Positions 1 through 5,456 of a stretch of DNA of 20,064 nt are shown one piece after another; the stretch's first letter is position 1, and every line of letters begins with the position of its first letter. The DNA comes from Halocafeteria seosinensis. Its lineage: Eukaryota; Sar; Bigyra; Bicosoecida. Location: NCBI GenBank assembly GCA_001687465.1, contig LVLI01000570.1, forward strand, positions 1 to 20,064, in the 5' to 3' direction. The notes beneath the pieces were generated by a model. It searched no databases. It had not been told where the DNA came from and saw only the letters and a program-made list of their open reading frames with translations. Position numbers and translations under genes: made by a program.

Positions 1-332
1 ACTTGGATGATTGTGGTGTAATAAATCAGTATTTGAAAGATAATATTTTGAGAACTGGAAATAAAAAAGATGTGGTAAAGTTAGGAAATCTATATGAATC
101 TTTTAAGTGTTCAGAAATGTTTGAAACTTTAACCAAAAGAGAAAAAAGGAAATACACAAGAAAGAACTTTATAAACGAAATTTATGAAAATCCCAATTAT
201 CAAGGTTCTTATGAATCCCAAAAGAAAATAGCAGGAAAAAACGAGAAAAACGTTTTGGTTGGATTCAGGGAAATAGAAGAAGAAGACGAATCTAATGAAA
301 ATGATGACCCAATTGAGAAAGAAGCGATTTAA
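1..332 (+). CDS. SF3/D5-type helicase, C-terminal fragment (left repeat copy, cut by window edge)
   Basis: This frame is open from the first bases and ends at TAA 330-332; it has no start here because the window begins inside it. Its roughly 110 residues match the C-terminus of the helicase read on the minus strand from 20064 to 18882. The first 68 or so residues and the last 15 are identical, and about eight substitutions plus one extra Glu cluster between them. The segment is the post-ATPase tail, with a helical, winged-helix-like stretch (LYESF, then RKNFINEIYENP) and an acidic end. It contains none of the ATPase motifs. Whether the left end of the genome carries the whole gene or only this tail cannot be seen. 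It reads inward, toward the palindrome at 391-803. Confidence 0.8.
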   Translation, partial: LDDCGVINQYLKDNILRTGNKKDVVKLGNLYESFKCSEMFETLTKREKRKYTRKNFINEIYENPNYQGSYESQKKIAGKNEKNVLVGFREIEEEDESNENDDPIEKEAI

Positions 333-390
333 AAACAGTAAAATAAAAGAAAGCTAATTGACTGGTTTTTTTTACTTTGTATTTTTTTCC

Positions 391-803
391 CTCCCCTAAA
401 TGGGCGAACGTCTCATATAACCAAATCTTAACTATCTTCTTAACTTTTATTTTTTGTTTTAATAGGTGGGCATATGTGAGTACTTTTTAATTCGACGTGC
501 TTTGATTGTTTATATTTTCAGTTTGTACAATGCGAAAAATAGAGGTACTCACATATGCCCAGTTATGTAATAGATACTCAAGTTTAAGAAAATATTCGTT
601 TTTGCTTAACTTTGGAATTAAATACATAACTGGGCATATGTGAGTACCTCCAGAAAACGGCGTTGAGAAGTTGAAAATATATATAGTTCAATGGGCGTCG
701 AATTAAAAAGTACTCACATATGCCCACCTATTAAAACAAAAAATAAAAGTTAAGATATTATAATTTGAGATATCTCCATGAGACGCTCGCCCGTTTAGGG
801 GAG
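391..803. repeat. Nested palindrome, left copy (four-arm foldback structure)
   Basis: This stretch of about 410 bp has no credible gene. An outer perfect 59-bp inverted repeat pairs 439-497 with 696-754. Its flanks 391-415 and 778-803 also pair with few mismatches (CTCCCCTAAA against TTTAGGGGAG). Inside is a weaker arm (511-520 with 672-681), then a perfect 28-bp inverted repeat (542-569 with 623-650), and at the apex an imperfect AAGTTTAAG/CTTAACTTT pair. The 16-mer GGGCATATGTGAGTAC occurs four times in alternating orientation, at 468-483, 545-560 (reverse), 632-647 and 710-725 (reverse). It could extrude as a cruciform or a branched hairpin. A replication origin, telomere or recombination site are all possible roles; none is demonstrated. 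Confidence 0.95.
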
Positions 804-831
804 AAAAAAACTCGTTCACATAGCTGGGTTA

Positions 832-852
832 GGTTGGTAGTTTTGTCCAACC
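832..852 (-). terminator. Small hairpin downstream of the truncated tailspike gene
   Basis: GGTTGG at 832-837 pairs with CCAACC at 847-852 around a 9-nt loop. It lies about 65 bp past the stop of the minus-strand gene at 917. It overlaps the stop codon that the gene would use if read through in the neighbouring frame (829-831). It may be a 3'-end signal, but the stem is short. Confidence 0.4.
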
Positions 853-916
853 CCTCATTTGACGGTATTTGTCAGTATTCAAACCGGCTTCTTTCCTTCC
901 TTCCTCCAAAAAGTCT

Positions 917-1345
917 TTAGCAAAAAATGAAATCAAAAGCCACAATATTACACTCTTCAACACAGTTGAGCTTGAATATCGTGCCAGTAGAGTTATATAT
1001 TTTTGATCCAAATCCGTCTAGATGAACAAAGTCGCCTGCAACTATAACTGGTTTGTCTATCCTATATTCTTTTCGGTCTCCGAATTGTAACACTAAATTT
1101 TTATATGAAGCCATGGAATTAACAGCCATTTGAATGGTATTACTATCATCTGTCACGCCATCGGCATACGGGTTAAAGTCATCAAGATAAATAGTCTGGC
1201 TATCAGTATATTGTCGACAAAACTCAGTAACCGGAGTTTCTACCTCTACTTTTTCACCACCAATTGCTTGCAGTACTTCGGTACATGTTTCACCGGTTTT
1301 CCTATGAAAAGAAAGAGGCTCTGGTTTTTCTACGTTCTTGGTCAT
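917..1345 (-). CDS. Pectate-lyase-like tailspike N-terminal domain, truncated
   Basis: The 142-residue product has the signature that opens right-handed beta-helix tailspikes: DDFNPYADGVTDDSNTIQ near residue 55-72, followed by a strand-rich stretch (VHLDGFGSKIYNSTGTIFKL). This matches the pectate-lyase superfamily N-terminus of phage tailspikes, but family members continue for hundreds of residues. Here the frame stops at 917-919, just after an ATTTTTTGC run. One base fewer in that T run would open 33 more residues, ending at 829 inside a hairpin. The ATG at 1343-1345 is preceded on the minus strand by a GTATAGGATAT promoter-like sequence, so it is probably expressed. It abuts the inner edge of the inverted repeat, which suggests a remnant of a longer fibre gene. 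The family call is fairly secure; whether it is functional is unknown. Confidence 0.6.
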   Translation of the reverse strand: MTKNVEKPEPLSFHRKTGETCTEVLQAIGGEKVEVETPVTEFCRQYTDSQTIYLDDFNPYADGVTDDSNTIQMAVNSMASYKNLVLQFGDRKEYRIDKPVIVAGDFVHLDGFGSKIYNSTGTIFKLNCVEECNIVAFDFIFC

Positions 1346-1394
1346 ATATCCTATACTTAAGGATATTTTTTTTAACAGTTATTTAAAAAAAAAA

Positions 1395-1412
1395 TCTATA
1401 GAATATTATATA
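1395..1412 (+). promoter_or_regulatory. Promoter-like AT motif before the 219-residue gene
   Basis: TCTATAGAATATTATATA directly abuts the ATG at 1413. The ATTATATA-ATG end is shared with the genes at 17654 and 18043 and, as AATAATATAA-ATG, with the protease. Confidence 0.5.
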
Positions 1413-2072
1413 ATGGAAAGTGATCTACAAAATATAAATATGGATGTTCCGGAAGATGAAAAGAAATATTGGATTGTAACATATTATCATTTTTCACGAA
1501 TGGATTACCGGACATCTGTATTTAATACACGTAAGGAAATGTGGATTGCTTTAAAAAAAAGATATGGGATAGAAAGAAAAGAATTGAGAAAAGGTATAGA
1601 TTATGTGTACGATGAGAAAGGTAGTTTAGTGATAAGATACCCATATGGCTTCATTGGGTGTAGAAGTTCTTTTCATAATAGTGTAGAAGAGTGCGTAGAT
1701 GAATGTTGGAAGGATGCAATGGACTCAGCTTCAGAATATATAAGGCAACGGTTTATGAGTATGACGGATCTTTCTGACCCTAAGTCATTCTGGCTTATAG
1801 CAGACTATTCAACAAATGAAGTCAGAATAAGTTTCTCCTTTACATCTAAGAGGGCTTGGCAGTGGTTAAAAGAAATATATCCGTATTTGTTAAACAATAA
1901 GTTAGATGAATTAAGGACTTTTGGTGGAAATATAGAACATTTAAATCGTTCTCTTGAATCAACCCACGAAATTAGAGTCGTGGAAATTGATCGGGATAGT
2001 GAACCATGGGCTCGTTGTGATAAAACGAAAAACTCAATTTTAAAAATAATATCTGAAAGGCTTGAAATTTAG
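1413..2072 (+). CDS. Unknown 219-residue protein with two similar halves
   Basis: I do not recognise the family. I chose ATG 1413 over the upstream ATG at 1338 because the promoter-like ATTATATA lies immediately before it and the extra 25 residues are AT-rich low-complexity translation. The protein seems to contain an internal duplication. Residues 18-52 begin YWIVTYYHF and run through TRKEMWIALKKRYG; residues 125-158 begin FWLIADYST and run through TSKRAWQWLKEIYP. In both, ELR follows after a short gap. There is no signal peptide or membrane segment. It is divergent from the truncated tailspike gene, with 67 bp between the starts, and is followed by another small unknown gene. The start motif puts it with the non-virion group of genes, so a regulatory or early role is possible (inference). 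Confidence 0.8.
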   Translation: MESDLQNINMDVPEDEKKYWIVTYYHFSRMDYRTSVFNTRKEMWIALKKRYGIERKELRKGIDYVYDEKGSLVIRYPYGFIGCRSSFHNSVEECVDECWKDAMDSASEYIRQRFMSMTDLSDPKSFWLIADYSTNEVRISFSFTSKRAWQWLKEIYPYLLNNKLDELRTFGGNIEHLNRSLESTHEIRVVEIDRDSEPWARCDKTKNSILKIISERLEI

Positions 2073-2135
2073 AATAACATGGAGGATTTTTTTTTTTAGA
2101 AAATATATATAGAACAAATATATAGAATAAATATA

Positions 2136-2366
2136 ATGGTAAAAAAAATTAAAAAAATACTTAGAACAATAACAAATATTGACCTTGGTGATGATGCGTG
2201 TGATTCTGAGACCGGGGAGTATCACGCTAGCCTGGAAAAAAATTTATGTGAAATTATTGAAGAAAGTTTAGATAAAACGAATCAAGAAATTTTGTTCAAT
2301 AACCTAGATAAATATTCGGAATTGGTTGATGTCTTTAAAAGAAAAAACAAAGACAAACAATCATAA
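2136..2366 (+). CDS. Small acidic hypothetical protein (76 residues)
   Basis: No family is recognised. The product has a basic N-terminal helix (MVKKIKKILRTI) and an acidic, helical remainder with few hydrophobic clusters. It is soluble and has no membrane segment. Two TATATAGAA-type motifs lie at 2105-2128, and AAATATA directly precedes the ATG, which supports real expression. The gene lies between the 219-residue unknown and the tRNA-like pair. Its size and promoter support coding, but there is no homology evidence. Confidence 0.6.
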   Translation: MVKKIKKILRTITNIDLGDDACDSETGEYHASLEKNLCEIIEESLDKTNQEILFNNLDKYSELVDVFKRKNKDKQS

Positions 2367-2403
2367 GTAGGAGGAAAGTGACTCTACTTTTTTTTGGAAG
2401 TTG

Positions 2404-2476
2404 AGTCCCATAGTTTAGGGGTTAAAACGTCCCTCTTACACAGGGAAGAACGCCTGTTCGAATCAGGCTGGGACTA
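2404..2476 (+). tRNA. tRNA-Val (anticodon UAC)
   Basis: A complete 73-nt cloverleaf can be drawn. The acceptor AGTCCCA pairs perfectly with TGGGACT and the D stem is GTTT/AAAC. The anticodon stem TCCCT/AGGGA encloses loop CTTACAC, giving anticodon UAC, which reads GUA (Val). The T stem GCCTG/CAGGC encloses TTCGAAT. The discriminator is A and no CCA is encoded, as in eukaryotes. Internal A-box-like TAGTTTAGGGG and B-box GTTCGAATC sequences are present. A short hairpin overlaps its 5' end. Confidence 0.88.
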
Positions 2477-2505
2477 TTCGGAACTCTACTTTTTTTTAGA
2501 AGTAG

Positions 2506-2575
2506 AGCCCCGTAGTTTAACGGGTAAAACGGGTTCTTCATGTGCCTTTTGTCGATTCGAGTTCGACCGGGGCTA
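2506..2575 (+). tRNA. tRNA-like gene with shrunken anticodon/variable region (candidate anticodon UCA)
   Basis: The acceptor AGCCCCG/CGGGGCT (7 bp, perfect), D stem GTTT/AAAC and T arm GTCGA-TTCGAGT-TCGAC are intact. The total is only 70 nt. The best anticodon stem is GGGTT/TGCCT, with two G-T/T-G wobbles, a T-T mismatch at the loop, no base 26 and a 3-nt variable loop. It gives loop CTTCATG and anticodon UCA, which would read UGA. Alternative registers giving CAU or UUC place C at position 33 and pair worse. It may be a degenerate paralogue of the neighbouring tRNA-Val or an unusual suppressor. The identity is uncertain. Confidence 0.55.
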
Positions 2576-2653
2576 TTAAATATGATTTTTTTATAAAAAC
2601 AATTAATAAAAAAAAAAAATTGATTTGGATATAATTCACTATAATAAAACACA

Positions 2654-3166
2654 ATGGTAAATTATCAGAATAGTATAATATATAAAATTGTCCCCTTAGA
2701 TACAGCCGAAGTTTATTACATTGGTTCTACCACAAATTTTAGAAACCGAAAAAACAACCACAAGTCTCGTATCTCCAACCCTAATCTTAAACATTTTAAT
2801 CATAAAATTTACCAGTTAATAAGAGAATATGGAGGTTGGGAAAATTTCACGATGGTTTTAGTTGAAAATTACCCTTGTAATTCTAAGCTTGAGCTTGAAA
2901 GCAAAGAACGAGAATGGATTGAACATTTCCAACCAAAAGCGAATTATGTTGTTCCAACCAGAACTGCTAAAGAATACGATAAACAATACTATGAAGATAA
3001 TAAGGAATGGTATAACGAATATAATAAGCAATACCGTGAAAAAAATAAAGAACATATTAGCGAACTTAATAAACAAAAGTTTCAATGTGATTATTGTGGG
3101 GAATATTACACAAGAAATAAAAAGGTACGACATCAACGAACTGAAAAATGTAGGGAACATCAATAA
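2654..3166 (+). CDS. GIY-YIG endonuclease with C-terminal zinc finger
   Basis: This is a predicted DNA endonuclease of 170 residues. The GIY-YIG core is at the N-terminus: IYKI (9-12) and YYIGST (21-26), with Arg30/Arg32 and His36, and the likely catalytic Glu in ESKEREWIEHFQP (about 82-94). A charged segment rich in YNK/EYNKQY repeats (107-140) links to a C-terminal CDYC...H...C finger (Cys145, Cys148, His160, Cys166). Free-standing GIY-YIG genes of this build occur in many large algal viruses, often as homing-type elements. No TATATAGA motif precedes the ATG; the upstream sequence is CACTATAATAAAACACA. It is convergent with the protease gene, with 44 bp between the stops. The function could be homing or genome processing. 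Confidence 0.88.
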   Translation: MVNYQNSIIYKIVPLDTAEVYYIGSTTNFRNRKNNHKSRISNPNLKHFNHKIYQLIREYGGWENFTMVLVENYPCNSKLELESKEREWIEHFQPKANYVVPTRTAKEYDKQYYEDNKEWYNEYNKQYREKNKEHISELNKQKFQCDYCGEYYTRNKKVRHQRTEKCREHQ

Positions 3167-3184
3167 GACCAAACCTGTTAGGTC
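3167..3184. terminator. Weak hairpin between convergent genes
   Basis: GACC at 3167-3170 pairs with GGTC at 3181-3184, and an alternative ACCT-gtt-AGGT stem lies inside. It sits between the stops of the endonuclease and the protease genes. It is weak, and is kept because other gene ends here carry clear hairpins. Confidence 0.3.
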
Positions 3185-3210
3185 AATATAATTCAATTAA
3201 GTGGGGAGTT

Positions 3211-3786
3211 CTATCCAACGCTTCTTGTCAAATAAGTAACAGCTTGATCATAAGTTTTCAAACCTGCTTCGTTTTTTACTTTATCCAAGAAATCTTTGTA
3301 ACTCTCCACGCTGGGGTTTTTCATTTTTTTAAAATATTCAATAAATACAATGTTATGTCTCCCACAAGTCTGGATGCTTAAATCATCTAAATTTTGAAAT
3401 TCATAAGGATTATAATAAAAATTATAGGAGTTTTGTTCATTTTTCATTTTGTCAAGAAGATAAGGCTTAGATTGTCCAAGTTCCTCATTTTCGGCTTCAG
3501 AGCTCCAAGATAAAGGTTCATCAGGATACTTCCCGTATGGATCAAAATAAATGACATCATCCTTTTTATCAGAGTTGGAAATTTTGACAACTGAACACCA
3601 ATGACCATAATTTTCACGAATGAGATAAAGAATAACAAAAGCACCATTGCGAAGTAGTTTATTAAGTGATTTTCCATATAGCTCATTATAGGTAAGAATC
3701 GGAATTTTTTCCGAGGTATTATTTTGAAGTTGAGATTCACTAAGAGCTACTTTCTTCAGTTGTTTTATTTTCTGTCGATTCACCAT
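3211..3786 (-). CDS. PRO: Adenain/Ulp1-like cysteine protease (virion maturation)
   Basis: The 191-residue protein has the spacing of the adenovirus-type/SUMO-protease-like fold used by polintons, virophages and large DNA viruses to mature virion proteins. The candidate catalytic residues are His62 (GHWCSVVKI), Asp82 (YFDPYG), an oxyanion-hole Gln (Gln131 in EFQNLDD, or Gln139) and Cys141 (QTCGRHN). The order H-D-Q-C fits the family, and the length is close to adenain's of about 200. The ATG at 3784-3786 is preceded by AATAATATAA, a motif shared with other genes here. It overlaps the end of the upstream membrane-protein gene by 47 bp. Substrates are likely among the virion proteins; the Gly-Gly-rich protein at 12359-12850 and the capsid C-terminus are candidates (inference). 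Confidence 0.9.
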   Translation of the reverse strand: MVNRQKIKQLKKVALSESQLQNNTSEKIPILTYNELYGKSLNKLLRNGAFVILYLIRENYGHWCSVVKISNSDKKDDVIYFDPYGKYPDEPLSWSSEAENEELGQSKPYLLDKMKNEQNSYNFYYNPYEFQNLDDLSIQTCGRHNIVFIEYFKKMKNPSVESYKDFLDKVKNEAGLKTYDQAVTYLTRSVG

Positions 3787-3973
3787 TTATATTATTGGTT
3801 TCATTATTTTTTTTTGAAACTTTGGTTGAAAATTTACAATTAGTTGTTACAGAGTCGTTATCAGTGCAAGAAGTTGAGCAATTAGAAGATTTAAAATATT
3901 TATACCAAAAAGGGATTCCAATAGCTGAGCTACCGCCGAGGATACCCAAAATTATATAGGTTACTAGTTCCAT
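3740..3973 (-). CDS. Small single-pass membrane protein (77 residues)
   Basis: Residues 3-24 (VTYIILGILGGSSAIGIPFW) form one hydrophobic segment with a short lumenal or external N-terminus. It is followed by basic YKYFKSS and then a polar Ser/Thr/Asn/Lys-rich tail with three cysteines. No family is recognised. TTTCTAATAT lies directly before the ATG on the minus strand. The gene lies between the 462-residue virion-type gene and the protease, and its 3' end overlaps the protease start by 47 bp. A virion-membrane or host-membrane role is conceivable but not shown. Confidence 0.7.
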   Translation of the reverse strand: MELVTYIILGILGGSSAIGIPFWYKYFKSSNCSTSCTDNDSVTTNCKFSTKVSKKNNETNNINGESTENKTTEESSS

Positions 3974-3990
3974 ATATTAGAAACCTATAT

Positions 3991-5379
3991 TTATTTCAAT
4001 TTTTTAAGGAGAGATTTAAACTTTCCGGATTTTTTTGAGGATTTTTTTGGTTTCTTTTTCTGGGAGGATTTAGCTGAGCTTTTTTTTGCGGGTTCAGTAC
4101 CATGAAACCAATTATCAACATCTTCACGGGTTTGAGGCTTGTTTAAAATCCCATGCTTATCAATTTCTTTCTGTGCTTCTTTGCCGGTTTTAACTGTTGC
4201 GGAAGTAGCTTGTTTAGGTCCATTACTACGCAGTTCGGTAGTAAATCTTTTAATATCTTTAAGGATACCAGCACCAACATTTTCTTCATCTTTGCTTTCT
4301 TGCTGTTGCAGTGGTTGTGGTTGTGCACTTTCTGGATCAATATTTTCAGAGGTTTTGGATCTTGATACTTGGGGTTCATCAACGGGTTTAGAATCTTTTT
4401 TTTTTTCCGTCATCCATCCAATAAGTTTTTGAATTTGGGTGTGAGTGAGACGTGAAAGGTTGGAAAACTGATAAATGAAGCTCGAGAGGGTAGAGAAATC
4501 GGAGTTAACTAGATCTTCGTAAAAGACTTCCAAAGCGGGTTTTCGTTTGGGATTATTATAGGTCCTAATAAGTTTTAGAATGTAGATATACAAGATAAGG
4601 AGGGCTCTAATTTTAGGGATATTTCCTTGGGTAAAGAAATTGTGCCCATGACGATCGCGTGTTAACTTTGAAAAAATTGTTTCCAATATTTGTTTCATGC
4701 CATTTAGTTCTTTACGAGGAAGTTCACTCCCATGCTGTTCCAGAGTGGAAAGGGCGGAATTTAGTGAATCCATTTTTAATTGAGAAAAACTAAGAGCTCC
4801 GCGAGCTAAGGTAGCCCGGACTTCTTGAAAAATTTGTTTTAATTGGATAACTTTCCCGCGTTTTTCGGTAAGTGGAAGTGTGTCTTTAAGTTTTTGTGGA
4901 TCTGTAGGATTTTCATCATCTTCTTCTTGGATACCTTCTTGTTGATTTCGGAAGTGGTTCATCATTCTTCTGCGGAATATTTCCGATCCTTCTTTAGAGA
5001 GAGCACCTCCAGAGTTATCACCATTTCTTAAGCTTGCGAACGTACCTGGATCGTTGTGACCTTGTCCATCAAATCTAAGTCCCATTTCCGGCAATACTTG
5101 GCTGGGATGTTCTTTTGGATAATGAAAAGGATTTGAGTTTTTAATCTTGTTAACCATTAAGTTATAGGCTTCTTGCTTTAATGGATTTTGATGGTCTGGT
5201 TTCGGAAATTCACCGGTAGTTTTTCCAATATAAGGAGTTTTAGAAAGAAATTGATATTGACCGGGGATATTAGTTCTTGTACTAATGCTATTGTCTGGAA
5301 AAGGGTTGTGAGGTTGTATTAATAAATTAGGATCTGTAGAGCTCCAATTTCTCAGATTAATTTGATTTTGGTTTGACAT
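3991..5379 (-). CDS. Basic-tailed 462-residue protein, probable virion component
   Basis: No family is recognised. The N-terminal ~140 residues are rich in Pro, Asn and Gly (IQPHNPFPDN, then GQGHNDPGTFASLRNG). A short acidic stretch (EEDDENP) follows, then a helical middle region around residues 165-330 with a hydrophobic core segment (RALLILYIYILKLIRTY). The end is a Gln/Ser-rich linker and a Lys/Ser-rich tail (last ~35 residues, about half Lys). A tail like that suggests binding to packaged DNA, like a core protein. The start is chosen because TTATAGAGA directly precedes ATG 5379 and because no earlier in-frame ATG exists. It lies between the fibre and the small membrane protein in the minus-strand block with the protease. 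A structural role is inferred from context and composition only. Confidence 0.8.
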   Translation of the reverse strand: MSNQNQINLRNWSSTDPNLLIQPHNPFPDNSISTRTNIPGQYQFLSKTPYIGKTTGEFPKPDHQNPLKQEAYNLMVNKIKNSNPFHYPKEHPSQVLPEMGLRFDGQGHNDPGTFASLRNGDNSGGALSKEGSEIFRRRMMNHFRNQQEGIQEEDDENPTDPQKLKDTLPLTEKRGKVIQLKQIFQEVRATLARGALSFSQLKMDSLNSALSTLEQHGSELPRKELNGMKQILETIFSKLTRDRHGHNFFTQGNIPKIRALLILYIYILKLIRTYNNPKRKPALEVFYEDLVNSDFSTLSSFIYQFSNLSRLTHTQIQKLIGWMTEKKKDSKPVDEPQVSRSKTSENIDPESAQPQPLQQQESKDEENVGAGILKDIKRFTTELRSNGPKQATSATVKTGKEAQKEIDKHGILNKPQTREDVDNWFHGTEPAKKSSAKSSQKKKPKKSSKKSGKFKSLLKKLK

Positions 5380-5389
5380 TCTCTATAAA
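5380..5389 (-). promoter_or_regulatory. TATAGA-type start motif of the 462-residue gene
   Basis: On the minus strand TTATAGAGAA runs directly into the ATG at 5379. It overlaps one arm of the hairpin at 5383-5410. Confidence 0.5.
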
Positions 5390-5410
5390 TTAGGCTTAGA
5401 TAATTTATAG
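5383..5410 (-). terminator. Perfect 10-bp hairpin after the fibre gene
   Basis: CTATAAATTA (5383-5392) and TAATTTATAG (5401-5410) are exact reverse complements with an 8-nt loop. It lies 47 bp past the fibre stop and 4 bp before the next ATG. It could therefore end one transcript while holding the start motif of the next. Confidence 0.55.
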
Positions 5411-5456
5411 ATTTGTTTCAGTCAAATCGCTATTCATTTGGTTTGTTATCCTATAT

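Larger units (their letters stand above)
1..803 (+). repeat. Left copy of terminal-type inverted repeat (continues beyond base 1)
   Basis: Bases 1-803 align, reverse-complemented, with 18413-19210. Base 1 corresponds to base 19210. From 1 to about 206 I count only three differences. Roughly 207-286 is strongly diverged, and 287 to about 410 is nearly identical again. The palindrome after that aligns along its length with block replacements. Similarity stops at the inner edge of the palindrome. The repeat probably extends beyond the window on the left, because the right-hand partner continues past 19210. Confidence 0.9.
2380..2575 (+). repeat. Tandem duplication of hairpin leader plus tRNA
   Basis: An ACTCTAC-T8 leader starts at 2381 and again at 2483, so the offset is 102 bp. 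Similarity continues through the first half of each tRNA (TAGTTT then AAAAC). Each leader folds back onto the tRNA 5' end. At the first, 2380-2389 pairs with 2398-2407 with one mismatch. At the second, 2484-2491 pairs perfectly with 2500-2507. The hairpins compete with the tRNA acceptor stems. Confidence 0.75.

Noticed and set aside
1-332. Left helicase fragment as a decayed pseudogene
   Set aside because: It is truncated only by the window edge, and the visible frame is intact and nearly identical to the right copy.
391-803. Palindrome as an insertion sequence or CRISPR-like array
   Set aside because: There is no transposase, no target-site duplication visible at its edges and no regular repeat-spacer series. 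The copies are tied to the repeat boundaries.
2858-3196. Frames overlapping the GIY-YIG gene on both strands
   Set aside because: They are by-products of the Lys/Asn-rich codons; the GIY-YIG frame has clear motifs.
4139-4432. Plus-strand frames opposite the 462-residue gene
   Set aside because: Ser/Leu/Phe-rich translations antisense to a well-supported gene, typical shadow frames.
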